A DNA stretch of 35,875 nt from Methylobacterium sp. E-066 (GCF_022829635.1 NZ_JAKSYO010000024.1:1-35875), one strand, 5' to 3'; counted from the stretch's first letter, positions 1 to 8,088 are shown. Numbers and translations are program-made. The notes: generated by a model not told the origin, from the letters alone.

Positions 1-899
1 GTTTTTTCCGAAGACGTCGCATCCCTCACCCTGTCCCTCTCCCGCACGGGAGAGGGGACCCGCGCCACATCCGGGATTGTGTGAATCCGATAGTCTGTTG
101 GGGATGGAGGGCCCTGCGTCGGCAGGGGTCTGGAGAGGGAAACCCGGCTTCCGGACGAGGCAGAGCGGGCGTGTGGCTCGGAGCTTTGTCCTGCACCGTC
201 GCTCCCCTCTCCCGCCCCCCTTCGGGAGCCACCCTCCCCCACAGAGGGGGGAGGGAGAGGCGCGGGTACCCGGCCGTCGCGCTCGTCCGGCGCCGATACA
301 CGAGCATCGAAGGGGCTCGCCTCGGGCGTTCGGATCTGCCGCTGGGCCAGCATCGTCACGGTGCCGGCCGGCACGTCCCGCAGGGTGCAGACGCCGATCC
401 CGATCGTCGCCCCGGCGCCTACCGTGACGGCACCCTGAACGGCGGCGTGAGCACCGACCACCGCGCCGTCGCCGAGACGCGGTGCGTCCGCGGGGAACGG
501 TTGCCCGGGAAACACCCAGTCCCGCGGTCCCACCAGGGTCCCGGGCAGCAGGATCAGATCGATCCCGGCGCTGCCGCAGAACACCACCCGCGCCGGGTGC
601 GGCACGAACAAGCCGGCCCCGATCGGCGAGCCTGGATGCAGGCTCGCGCCGGTCAGCCGCAGCGACACGTCCGAGACCAGGGCGGCGCAACGGCGCCATC
701 CGCTTCCATGCAGCAGATGGGCGGTCCGGTGAAAGATCGCGACCTGCATCGCCGGCAGGGTCAGGTGCATCAGGCGGCGCAGCCGGGAGGTCGGCTTGCC
801 GCCGGTCGTCTGGCGCAGGACCCGGGCGAAGTCCGCCGACAGCAGCCGCCGCAGCTCCGCGAGGCCGCCCGGTTCGGGGGTCGTGACGGAGCCGGTCAT
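1..899 (-). CDS. Hexapeptide-repeat O-acetyltransferase, no stop inside window (partial)
   Basis: The leftward frame begins at ATG 899-897, which overlaps the stop of the preceding acetyltransferase gene (ATGA). Residues 1 to about 75 form a helical N-terminal part (LRRLLSADFARVL, LMHLTLPAMQVAIF). Residues about 85-190 carry left-handed beta-helix hexapeptide turns (GSPIGAGLFVPHPARVVF, VVGAHAAVQGAVTVGAGATI), as in serine O-acetyltransferase-like sugar acetyltransferases. A normal member would end near residue 200, about position 300. Here the frame stays open for about 100 more codons, through a repeat-rich stretch to the window edge. The tail is Pro/Arg/Ser-rich and does not look like a folded domain, so it may be a genuine extension or simply GC-driven openness before a stop further left. 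Coupling to its twin and proximity to flippase and glycosyltransferases suggest O-acetylation of an exopolysaccharide. Family is fairly sure; C-terminus and substrate are unknown. Confidence 0.7.
   Translation of the reverse strand, partial: MTGSVTTPEPGGLAELRRLLSADFARVLRQTTGGKPTSRLRRLMHLTLPAMQVAIFHRTAHLLHGSGWRRCAALVSDVSLRLTGASLHPGSPIGAGLFVPHPARVVFCGSAGIDLILLPGTLVGPRDWVFPGQPFPADAPRLGDGAVVGAHAAVQGAVTVGAGATIGIGVCTLRDVPAGTVTMLAQRQIRTPEASPFDARVSAPDERDGRVPAPLPPPSVGEGGSRRGAGEGSDGAGQSSEPHARSASSGSRVSLSRPLPTQGPPSPTDYRIHTIPDVARVPSPVRERDRVRDATSSEK
35..56. repeat. Perfect inverted repeat, REP-like
   Basis: CCCTCTCCCG (35-44) and CGGGAGAGGG (47-56) are perfect 10-base complements separated by CA. Short palindromes of this gagaggg type are common dispersed elements in GC-rich genomes. 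Dispersal in this genome is inferred and cannot be seen from one window. Confidence 0.6.
201..260. repeat. Cluster of C/G-run inverted repeats
   Basis: Two further short palindromes lie here: CTCCCG (209-214) with CGGGAG (223-228), and CCTCCCCC (233-240) with GGGGGAGG (247-254). With the element at 35-56 they make positions 20-260 look like decayed repeat or intergenic DNA rather than ordinary coding sequence, even though the acetyltransferase frame remains open through them. Confidence 0.5.
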
Positions 900-1510
900 G
901 CCGCAGCTCCGCGGCCGGGCAGTGCGCGCCACGGCTGGGGCATCACAGCCTCGCCCGCCTGCACGTCCTTGAGGATGATCGTGCGCGGACCGAGCCGGGC
1001 CCGGTCCCCGATATACACGGCGCCGAGGACGATCGCGCCGGCCTCCAGCACCACGCCGTCGCCGAGCACCGGGAGGCCGGGGCCGCCGCCGATATCCTGG
1101 TCGGGCTCCTTCAGCAGGCCGCCGATCGAGGCCTGGACGCCGAAGGCCGCGTCGCGCCCGACGGCCCCGGCGATTACGGCGCCGTAGGGATAGGGCAGGA
1201 ACAGTCCCCCGGCGATACGGCTCGACGGCGGGATGTCGGCGCCGGTCCACCAGCCGTTGACCAGCCACAGCAGCCACGCCGCCATTCGCCAGCCGCGCTC
1301 GTGGCTGTAGCGTGAGAGCCGATAGAGCCAGACGGCATGATAGCCGCGGCGCAGGGCCGCCGGCCCCTGGCCCCGGCGGTCCCAATGCGCCCGGTCGGCC
1401 GCGAGCGCGGCGCGCACCTGCGGCCAGCGTGGTCGCCGCCCCGCGGCGGATTCCGATGGGGCCGCGAGGGGGATCCCTCGGGCGGCGTCGGCTTCGGCGC
1501 GCTCGGACAT
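896..1510 (-). CDS. Serine acetyltransferase-like exopolysaccharide O-acetyltransferase
   Basis: A 204-residue protein. The ATG at 1510 was chosen over an in-frame start 28 codons upstream because GGAGG sits about 8 bases before it and the upstream residues look non-coding. An N-terminal helical region (RAALAADRAHWDRRG, AVWLYRLSRYSHERGWRM) precedes a left-handed beta-helix at about residues 88-190 (IPPSSRIAGGLFLPYPYGAV, VVLEAGAIVLGAVYIGDRAR). This is the layout of CysE-like acetyltransferases found in polysaccharide loci, which move an acetyl group from acetyl-CoA to a sugar hydroxyl in the cytoplasm. Its stop overlaps the start of a second acetyltransferase (ATGA), so the two are translationally coupled and probably modify one glycan at different positions. 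It is divergent from the flippase operon. True cysteine-pathway CysE is unlikely in this context. Confidence 0.82.
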   Translation of the reverse strand: MSERAEADAARGIPLAAPSESAAGRRPRWPQVRAALAADRAHWDRRGQGPAALRRGYHAVWLYRLSRYSHERGWRMAAWLLWLVNGWWTGADIPPSSRIAGGLFLPYPYGAVIAGAVGRDAAFGVQASIGGLLKEPDQDIGGGPGLPVLGDGVVLEAGAIVLGAVYIGDRARLGPRTIILKDVQAGEAVMPQPWRALPGRGAAA

Positions 1511-1545
1511 ACGCAGTCCTCCGGTTTCCTCAGACGCTTCATCTC

Positions 1546-1603
1546 TGCAACCATAAATTGAAGATACGGTTGCAAGCCATACGCACCCTGCCACGATGCA
1601 ATC
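1546..1603. promoter_or_regulatory. Putative operator in divergent promoter region
   Basis: The AT-richer gap between the divergent acetyltransferase and flippase genes holds a perfect 7-base inverted repeat, TGCAACC (1546-1552) and GGTTGCA (1568-1574), with arm starts 22 bases apart. A third near-copy, TGCAATC, lies at 1597-1603. The spacing and position suit a dimeric regulator acting on both transcripts. The regulator is not identified. Confidence 0.4.
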
Positions 1604-1638
1604 GTAGGTCGTGGTTTTCAGTAAGGCTTCACCGAGAG

Positions 1639-3126
1639 ATGGTTCGCTTGGTAAACCGATTGCGTGGACGCGGCCGCCCCGGCGGCCTGCGATACGGCGC
1701 CAACCTGCTCGGTCAGGCCGCCGGGCGCGGCGTCTACTTGGCCGCGGGCTTCGCCGCCTTCGTGATGGTCGGACATGGTGTCGGCCCGGAGGCGCTCGGC
1801 CGCTACGGTCTCGCGCTCGCCGTGCTGGCGGTGGCGCTGATCGCGGCCGATTTCGGCACCACGCTCACCTTCGGATCGCGTCTCGGCGCCGGTGCGCCGG
1901 AGATGCGCGCCGTCGAGTTCGGCCGCATGATCTCGGCCCGGCTGATCCTCGGCCTCGTCACCGGGGTGGCCCTGCTCTGCGCGCTGCCGCTGCTGCCCGT
2001 CGAGATCCGGCCCGCGCTGGCGCTCGCGGCCGTGCTGATGCCGCTCGCGGCCGCGCGTTTCCTCGATTCCCTGTTCCAGGTCTGCGGCCGGCCCGGCTGG
2101 TCGGTCTGGCCATCCCTGGCCAATGCCGCGACCCTGGTCGGCGGCACGGCGCTCGCGCTCTGGTTGCGGATGCCCGAAGCCGCACTGAGCGTCGTCGCGG
2201 TGGCCTCCGGCATCGTCTACGGCTTGGTCGGCTTGATCCTGGCCGCCAGGCTCGTGCCCCTGCGCCCCGCCTCCCTGTCGCATGGCTGGACGACAATCCG
2301 GGCCGCAGCCGGGGTCGGGGTCTCGAACGCGCTGGGCTCGCTCAACGGCCGCATCAGCCTGATCATGCTGGCGGCTCTGGCCGGGGCGGCCGAGCTCGGC
2401 CAGTTCACCGCCGGCTTCCGGTTCTTCGAGCTCGGCGCCGCGGTGGCGATCACCCTGTGTGCGCCGCTGGTGCCGGTCTTCGGCCGGGCGGTCGGGACCC
2501 TCGATCCCGGCCGCCCGCGCGCCGGCACCGATCGCCTCCGCGCCAGCGTGCGCCCGGCGCTGACCCTGATCCTGGCAGCCTCGGGGGCCGGGACCGTGGC
2601 GGCCTGCGCCGTCGCCGAGCCCCTGGTCCGCCTGGTCTTCGGCCCGGACTTTTCCGCCGCCGCGCCGGTGCTGCGCATCGCCGCCGCGATGAGCGCCCTG
2701 CTGATCGCCGCCACGGTGCTGTTCGCCGGCCTCGTGCCCCTCGGCCGGACCGGCTTCGCGGTGCGCGGCAGCGCCGCCGCCTGCGCTACGAACCTCGCAG
2801 CCTGCGTGGTGCTGATCCCCTGGAATCCGCTGCTCGGCGCCGCCTGGGCCGCCCTTCTCGCCGAGGTCGCCATGCTTGCCGTGGTCGCCCACGCCTTCTG
2901 GCGGGAAGCGGGGACGCCGCTCGCCCTCGCCGACGCGCCGACCGTGCTCGGCCCCGGCCTCGTCACCGCCCTCGTATGGGTCGCAGGCCCCGCGGCACTC
3001 GCGCCGGTGACGGTGCCGGTCGCTGCCGGCCTCTCCGCCCTGGTGGCCGCCTGGCTGTGCCTGCGCCGCCGCGCCCCCGCCGATCCCCTCCCCCTCCCCC
3101 TCTCGATCCCGGAAGCTTCGTCATGA
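1639..3126 (+). CDS. Polysaccharide flippase (Wzx/MATE-like, MOP superfamily)
   Basis: A 495-residue, strongly hydrophobic protein with roughly 12-14 membrane segments (for example ALGRYGLALAVLAVALIAAD, LILGLVTGVALLCALPLLPV, and the C-terminal LGAAWAALLAEVAMLAVVAH). This is the size and pattern of O-antigen/exopolysaccharide flippases that move lipid-linked repeat units across the inner membrane. The basic N-terminus (MVRLVNRLRGRGRPGGLRYG) suits a cytoplasmic start. ATG 1639 is the first credible start: the frame is open further upstream, but that part runs through the divergent promoter and the acetyltransferase gene. The ribosome site is weak (GAGAG directly before the ATG). Its stop overlaps the next start (ATGA), making it first in a four-gene polysaccharide operon. 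Confidence 0.85.
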   Translation: MVRLVNRLRGRGRPGGLRYGANLLGQAAGRGVYLAAGFAAFVMVGHGVGPEALGRYGLALAVLAVALIAADFGTTLTFGSRLGAGAPEMRAVEFGRMISARLILGLVTGVALLCALPLLPVEIRPALALAAVLMPLAAARFLDSLFQVCGRPGWSVWPSLANAATLVGGTALALWLRMPEAALSVVAVASGIVYGLVGLILAARLVPLRPASLSHGWTTIRAAAGVGVSNALGSLNGRISLIMLAALAGAAELGQFTAGFRFFELGAAVAITLCAPLVPVFGRAVGTLDPGRPRAGTDRLRASVRPALTLILAASGAGTVAACAVAEPLVRLVFGPDFSAAAPVLRIAAAMSALLIAATVLFAGLVPLGRTGFAVRGSAAACATNLAACVVLIPWNPLLGAAWAALLAEVAMLAVVAHAFWREAGTPLALADAPTVLGPGLVTALVWVAGPAALAPVTVPVAAGLSALVAAWLCLRRRAPADPLPLPLSIPEASS

Positions 3127-4064
3127 GCGACGTCCCCGTGCTCTCGGTCATCATCCCGACCTACAACCGCGCCGAAACGCTGCGCCTGTGCCTGCGGGCC
3201 TTCGACCGGCAGGCGACCGACATGCCGTTCGAGATCGTGGTCTGCGACGACGGCTCCACGGACGCGACCGGAACGGTAATCAGCCGGGCGGTCGCTGCGG
3301 GCGGCGTTCCGGTGGTGCATCTGCGCCAGGAGAATGCCGGAGCCAACGCCGCCCGCAACCACGCCATCGCGGCGGCCCGGGGCGAGCGGCTGCTGATCGT
3401 CAACGATGACACGATCCCGGCCCCCGGCCTCGTCGCGGCGCATCTCGCCGCCCATGCGAGGCGGGGCGGGCGCGAAACCGCGATCCTCGGGCGCATGACC
3501 ATCGATCCGGCGCTGCCGTTCTCGCCGTTCTCGGCCCTGCACCACGACGCCTCCTACGACGCGCTCGAAGGCCGCGTGGAAGTCGGCTGGGACGCCTTTT
3601 TGACCTGCAACGTCAGCGTCGACCGGCGCCTGCTGGAGGAGGCCGGCGGGTTCGATCCGCGGCTGACCTGGCACGAGGATATCGAGCTCGGCGAGCGGCT
3701 GGCCCGGCGCGGCATGCACCTGTTCTACGCCCCGGAGGCCCTGGCCTATCACCACCACCTCCTCGACGAGGCGGCGTATCTGCGCATCGCCGAGCGCGAG
3801 GGCGCGGCCCTGGTGCTGTGGTACCGCAAGCGCCCCGACCTCGCGGCCGACCTCACCCGGCTCGGCCTCGTCGGGCCGCCGCCGCTGGCCGCCTTCCCAC
3901 GCCACCGGGTCGCCGACCTAGCGATGCCGACGGCCCTGCTGCCCGGCTGGCAGATGGCGGCACGGGCCCTGACGCGGGTCAGCCCGGAAGCCGGCCGCAC
4001 GATCTGGCGCCGGCTGTTCCAGCGCCAGAAGCGCCTCGCCATCGCCCGGGCGCTGGCGGCGTGA
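3123..4064 (+). CDS. Family 2 glycosyltransferase
   Basis: A 313-residue GT-A-fold enzyme. The N-terminus SVIIPTYNRAETLRLCLRAF and the motif VVCDDGSTD are the nucleotide-sugar binding start of GT2. NDDTIP takes the place of the metal-binding DXD. The later WHEDIELGERLARRGMHLFY is the acceptor-side ED motif typical of GT2 enzymes with a cytoplasmic active site. The C-terminus is basic (RRLFQRQKRLAIARALAA), which fits peripheral membrane attachment. The start overlaps the flippase stop (ATGA), and the stop shares one base with the next start (TGATG). It probably adds one sugar to a lipid-linked repeat unit; donor and linkage cannot be read from the sequence. Confidence 0.9.
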   Translation: MSDVPVLSVIIPTYNRAETLRLCLRAFDRQATDMPFEIVVCDDGSTDATGTVISRAVAAGGVPVVHLRQENAGANAARNHAIAAARGERLLIVNDDTIPAPGLVAAHLAAHARRGGRETAILGRMTIDPALPFSPFSALHHDASYDALEGRVEVGWDAFLTCNVSVDRRLLEEAGGFDPRLTWHEDIELGERLARRGMHLFYAPEALAYHHHLLDEAAYLRIAEREGAALVLWYRKRPDLAADLTRLGLVGPPPLAAFPRHRVADLAMPTALLPGWQMAARALTRVSPEAGRTIWRRLFQRQKRLAIARALAA

Positions 4065-5434
4065 TGCGGTACACCCGACACAGCCTTGTAGCCCTGCTCC
4101 TGCCGGCGCTCGCCGCCTGCGGCGCGGCCGATGCGCAGTCGCAGCAGAACATCCTGGTCGATCCCGCCGGCGGCACGATGGAGAACTACCGCACGGTGGC
4201 GCGGCTCGCCGACGTGCCGTTCGCGAGCCTCGGCCCCGGCTCCAGCGTGCTGATCCGCGGCGGCAGCTACGACACCGTGGCTCTGATCGGGTCCCGCGGC
4301 AGCGCCGAGGCGCCGGTCACCGTGGCAGCGGTCGCCGGCACCAAGCCGGTCCTGTCGAACTCGGTGGTGTTCGAGAATGCCGCCTACGTCACGGTCACCG
4401 GCCTGACCGTCCAGGGCGCGGTCAATTCCGGCTTCATCATCCGCCGGGGCTCGCACCACGTGACGGTCTCGGGCTCGACCGTGGCGAAATCCGGCCTCGG
4501 CATCTGGATCGGCGACGGCGCCGGAGCCGGCCACCGCATCACCGGCAACACGCTGTCCGACAACAAGACCCACGGCGTCGCCGTCGACGTCATCAACGTG
4601 CCGCCCGAGGACCCGAGCTACATTCTGGCCAACACCGTGACCGGCAACGGCATCCACGGCATGGAGATCAACGGCTCCGGCTACGTGGTCGAGGGCAACC
4701 GGGTCTCGGGCAACGGCGTCGGGATGTCGGGCACCTCCGGCATCCACGTCTACGCCAAGGACGCCGCCCAGGACGCGGGCGACCGCAACACCATCCGGTA
4801 CAACATCGTCACCGGCCAAAAGGAAACCACCGGCCAGGACGGCAACGGCATCCAGATCGACCAATGGTGCGATGGCAATACCGTCGCGTTCAACGTCGCC
4901 ACCGACAATGACGGCGCCGGCATCAACCTGTTCGACGCCGGCTCCAATACGGTGGTGAACAACACCGTCACCGGCAACATGCGCGATTCCGGCGGGAAGC
5001 ACGTCTACCGCGGCGAGATCGTGCTGGCCTCCGACTACACGAAGCGCGTCGACCGCACCGCGGGCAATCGGGTGCTCAACAACATCGCCTTCGCCACACG
5101 GCCGGGCATCGCCGCCATCGCGGCCGAGGCGACCACCGCCGACAACGGCAACGCGATCGGGCCGAACTTCATCGGCAGCAGCATCGGCGCCCCGCTCTAT
5201 CGCTGGGCCGCCACGGCCACCAGCGACGGGGCGAGCCTGCCGCTGAACGGCCAAGGCCCCGACCTCGCCGGCACACCCGCCTTCCGCGACCGCGCGGCCG
5301 CGTTCGCGGACGGCCTCGCGCTGACCAAGCCCCCCGCCCGCGCCGGCATCCCGCTCGGCGCGACCCGCGACCTCGCCGGCCGTGCCTACGCCCCCGGCGA
5401 GGCCCCGACCTTCGGCGCCTACAGGAGCCCGTAA
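4064..5434 (+). CDS. Right-handed parallel beta-helix lipoprotein (polysaccharide-active?)
   Basis: A 456-residue protein. Residues 1-18 form a signal peptide ending in a lipobox, LAAC with Cys19, so it is predicted to be lipid-anchored. The body has repeated short strands with Asn/Gly/Val turns (for example YVTVTGLTVQG, HHVTVSGSTVAKS, GNTLSDNKTHGVAV, GYVVEGNRVSGNGV, NTVVNNTVTGN), the pattern of PbH1 repeats in polysaccharide lyases, C5-epimerases and NosD-like proteins. Its place between two glycosyltransferases of the export operon suggests a role in trimming, epimerising or holding the secreted polymer in the periplasm or at the outer membrane. I see no diagnostic catalytic signature, so lyase, epimerase and structural role all remain open. 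The start overlaps the upstream stop by one base. Confidence 0.85.
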   Translation: MRYTRHSLVALLLPALAACGAADAQSQQNILVDPAGGTMENYRTVARLADVPFASLGPGSSVLIRGGSYDTVALIGSRGSAEAPVTVAAVAGTKPVLSNSVVFENAAYVTVTGLTVQGAVNSGFIIRRGSHHVTVSGSTVAKSGLGIWIGDGAGAGHRITGNTLSDNKTHGVAVDVINVPPEDPSYILANTVTGNGIHGMEINGSGYVVEGNRVSGNGVGMSGTSGIHVYAKDAAQDAGDRNTIRYNIVTGQKETTGQDGNGIQIDQWCDGNTVAFNVATDNDGAGINLFDAGSNTVVNNTVTGNMRDSGGKHVYRGEIVLASDYTKRVDRTAGNRVLNNIAFATRPGIAAIAAEATTADNGNAIGPNFIGSSIGAPLYRWAATATSDGASLPLNGQGPDLAGTPAFRDRAAAFADGLALTKPPARAGIPLGATRDLAGRAYAPGEAPTFGAYRSP

Positions 5435-5436
5435 CC

Positions 5437-6564
5437 ATGCTTCGCATCGGCATCGACGCGCACGTGCTCACCGGCAAGCCGCAGGGCAGCCGGACCTGGC
5501 TCGTGAACATCATCGGGCGCGCCGCCGCCCGCCATCCGGACGCGACCTACGTGGTCTATTCCGGCGACCCGGAGGCCTGCGCCCGGATCGTCTCGGGCCC
5601 CAATATCGAGCACCAGCGGCTGCCGCGGGTGCCAGCGAGCGTGCGCCTGCTGGCGATCTGGCCGTGGCTGGTGTTCCGCGACCGGCTCGACACCCTGCTC
5701 ACCACCTACATCGCCCCGCCGCTGGTGCCGGGCGACCGGCAGGTGGTGGTGGTCCACGACATCCTGTTCGAGACTCACCCGGAATTCTTCTCGTGGCGGA
5801 TGCGGTGGCGAAACCGCCTGCTCACCCGGCTCTCGGCCCGGCGCGCCAAGCTGGTCCTGACCATCTCCGATTACAGCCGCGATTCCATCGCCAAGGTCTA
5901 CGGCATCGAGCGCGACCGCATCGCCGAGGTGCGCTGCGGCTCGACCCCGCCCCGGACGTCGGCCGAGCGCAGCCCGCTGGCGGACGGGCGCCCGTACCTG
6001 CTGATGGTCGGCCGCCTGGAGCCACGCAAGAATCTCGGCCTCGTGCTCGACGCCTTCGCGCGTCTGCCCGCGGGCGCGGCCCGCCTGATCGTGGTCGGCA
6101 AGGGCGATGGCGAGCGGCCCGAGACCCTCGACCGCCTGACCCGGACCCCGGACGCGGTGCATATCGCCGGCATCGACGATAACGGCTTGTCGGATCTGTA
6201 CGGACGGGCCGCCGCCCTGGTCTTCCCGAGCCGCGGCGAGGGCTGGGGCATCCCGGTGCTCGATAGCCTGGCGCGCGGCACGCCGGTGATCGCCTCCAGC
6301 CTCACGGCAATTCCGGAGGCGGGGGGCAGTGCCGCGAGCTATTTCGACCCCGACGCCCCGGACCGGGTCGAGCGGCTGGCCGAGCTGATGCGCGCGGCCA
6401 TCGACGGCCGCCTGCCCTTCGATGCAAGCGCGGCCCGGGCGCACGCCGCCCGCCACGACTGGGACGGACCGGCGGCGACCTTCGTCGACCTGATGCGCCG
6501 GAATTTCCCGGCTCGGACGCCAGCGCGCGATCTTCACGCACCGGTGCCGCATCTGCGCGGCTGA
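5437..6564 (+). CDS. Family 4 (group 1) glycosyltransferase
   Basis: A 375-residue GT-B enzyme starting at ATG 5437, with AGGAG about 10 bases upstream. The N-domain opens with LRIGIDAHVLTGKPQGSRTW, including the glycine-rich acceptor-side loop. VVVVHDILFETHPEFF and LVLTISDYSRDSIAKVYG are typical of the interdomain region. The C-domain has MVGRLEPRKNLGLVLDAF (donor-phosphate Arg/Lys) and PSRGEGWGIPVLDSLARG, the EX7E region, in which the second Glu is replaced by Asp. It is the last gene of the operon: its stop lies 8 bases from the stop of the convergent MFS gene, leaving little space for a private terminator. The likely role is a cytoplasmic sugar transfer in exopolysaccharide assembly. Confidence 0.9.
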   Translation: MLRIGIDAHVLTGKPQGSRTWLVNIIGRAAARHPDATYVVYSGDPEACARIVSGPNIEHQRLPRVPASVRLLAIWPWLVFRDRLDTLLTTYIAPPLVPGDRQVVVVHDILFETHPEFFSWRMRWRNRLLTRLSARRAKLVLTISDYSRDSIAKVYGIERDRIAEVRCGSTPPRTSAERSPLADGRPYLLMVGRLEPRKNLGLVLDAFARLPAGAARLIVVGKGDGERPETLDRLTRTPDAVHIAGIDDNGLSDLYGRAAALVFPSRGEGWGIPVLDSLARGTPVIASSLTAIPEAGGSAASYFDPDAPDRVERLAELMRAAIDGRLPFDASAARAHAARHDWDGPAATFVDLMRRNFPARTPARDLHAPVPHLRG

Positions 6565-6571
6565 CCTCCGA

Positions 6572-7885
6572 TCACTCGGCGGCGGTGAGGCCCGGGGCGA
6601 AGGGTTCGGCAGGTGCCTCCGCGGCGATCGGGTCCTGGATCAGCACCCAGTATCCGAGCGCCGCCACCACCGCGATCACCGCGCCGGTGATGAACGCCAT
6701 GGAGAAATGGCCCGTCCCGCCGACGATGAAGCCGGTCACCGTCGGGGCCAGGGCGCCGCCGATATAGCCGCCGAAATTCTGCATGGCGCCGAGGGAGGCG
6801 GTGGCGTTGGCCGGCGCCGCCACGGAGGCCATCGCCCAGGCCGCCGACGAGCTGACATAGACCAGGAACAGCGACGCCGAGATGCACACCATGGCGAGCG
6901 TATCGCTCGGCGTCAGCGCGGCCACCACCGTGCAGGCCGCGGTGGCGAGCAGACCCAGCACCATCGGGATCTTGCGGCTCCGGATCGGGTCGATCCCGCG
7001 CCGGACCAGGATGTCGACGATCCGGCCGCCCAGCACACCGCCCAGCACCCCGAACGCGAAGGGGATCGCCCCGATGATGCCGGTCTTCTGCAGGGTGAAG
7101 TGCCGCTCGATCTCGAGGTAGCTCGGCAGCCAGGCGGTGTAGAGCCAGGTCATGTAGATGCAGCCGAAATACCCCATGATCATGCCCCAGCTGGTCCGGT
7201 AGCGGAACAGCCGCTTCCACGAGCTCCAGGTGACGCGCCGGTCGGTGTTCGGCGCATCGCCCTCCTCCAGGAAGGCGCGCTCGGCCGGGGTGAGGTCGAT
7301 CTCGGGCGGGTTGCGGAACACCAGGTAGACGATCCCGGCGAGCACCAGCCCGGCCGCGCCCATGATGATGAACATCGCCCGCCAGCCGAAGCTCACCATC
7401 AGGAAGGTGAGCAGCGGCAGGGCCAGGAAGGTGCCGAGCGAGGACGCGCAGTTCCAGATCCCGGTGGCGGTCCCGCGCTCGCGGATGTTGAACCAGTCGC
7501 GCGAGACCCGGGCGCAGGTCGGGAAATGCGGCGCCTCGCCGAGGCCGAGCACGATGCGCGCGCCGACGAACTGCCAGAACGAGGTCACGGCCCCGCCGAG
7601 CATCTGGCCGAGCGACCAGCAGCTTAAGCCGAGGGTGAGCGTCAGGCGCGGGCCCAGCCGGTCGGCGAGCGCCCCGGCCGGCAGCTGCGCGAAGGCGTAG
7701 GCCCACAGGAACGCCGAGAGCAGCAGGCCCATATCGGGGATCGACAGGCCGAGATCCTGCCGGATCAGCGGGTTGGCCACCGCCAGGGTGGCGCGGTCGA
7801 CGTAGTTCACCACCCCGGCCGTGACCAGCAGGATGAGCGAGATCGTCTGGATGCGCTTCACGCGCGGCGATGCGACCGGAGCCAT
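6572..7885 (-). CDS. MFS transporter, anion:cation symporter (ACS) type
   Basis: A 437-residue permease with about 12 membrane segments. The first helix motif VVNYVDRATLAVANPLIR is characteristic of ACS-family carriers such as hexuronate, glucarate and galactonate permeases (ExuT/GudP-like). The cytoplasmic loop after helix 2 holds the MFS signature GALADRLGPR. ATG 7885 was chosen because a G-rich ribosome site precedes it and the upstream in-frame residues are basic and unlike a permease start. It probably imports an organic anion (sugar acid or aromatic acid) with protons. No catabolic gene for such a substrate is adjacent, so the substrate is undetermined. It is convergent with the polysaccharide operon and divergent from the DHH gene. 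Confidence 0.88.
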   Translation of the reverse strand: MAPVASPRVKRIQTISLILLVTAGVVNYVDRATLAVANPLIRQDLGLSIPDMGLLLSAFLWAYAFAQLPAGALADRLGPRLTLTLGLSCWSLGQMLGGAVTSFWQFVGARIVLGLGEAPHFPTCARVSRDWFNIRERGTATGIWNCASSLGTFLALPLLTFLMVSFGWRAMFIIMGAAGLVLAGIVYLVFRNPPEIDLTPAERAFLEEGDAPNTDRRVTWSSWKRLFRYRTSWGMIMGYFGCIYMTWLYTAWLPSYLEIERHFTLQKTGIIGAIPFAFGVLGGVLGGRIVDILVRRGIDPIRSRKIPMVLGLLATAACTVVAALTPSDTLAMVCISASLFLVYVSSSAAWAMASVAAPANATASLGAMQNFGGYIGGALAPTVTGFIVGGTGHFSMAFITGAVIAVVAALGYWVLIQDPIAAEAPAEPFAPGLTAAE

Positions 7886-8034
7886 GGCTTCCCCCCCTTT
7901 TTTGGACTGACGCGCACTCTTCACGGTGCGTCCGGGTCCGACCGCTCGTCTGCGACTCACGGCATCCCGCCGGCATTCTGCACCGAATGCTCTCGAGGGG
8001 AAGCTGCCGGCTAACAGATCGCCCCCTCGCGTCG

Positions 8035-8066
8035 CGGGTCCGGGCGTCGTAGACCAGCCGGACCCG
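8035..8066. promoter_or_regulatory. Inverted repeat upstream of the DHH gene
   Basis: CGGGTCCGG (8035-8043) and CCGGACCCG (8058-8066) are perfect 9-base complements with a 14-base loop, ending 22 bases before the GTG start at 8089. It could be a leader hairpin or an operator. The rest of the 203-base divergent gap shows no clear promoter. Confidence 0.4.
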
Positions 8067-8088
8067 CCACCGACCGAGACTGCCCCGC

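Noticed and set aside
81..1187. A rightward open frame covering the left edge
   Set aside because: It crosses the repeat region and is antisense to both acetyltransferases, whose beta-helix turns are unmistakable.
1312..1638. Upstream extension of the flippase frame
   Set aside because: The in-frame codons run through the divergent promoter and the opposite-strand acetyltransferase and look non-coding; ATG 1639 is the natural start.
2217..3905. A leftward open frame of about 560 codons across the flippase and GT2 genes
   Set aside because: It is antisense to two genes with clear motifs and has low-complexity Ala/Arg/Gly composition; no start signal or family.
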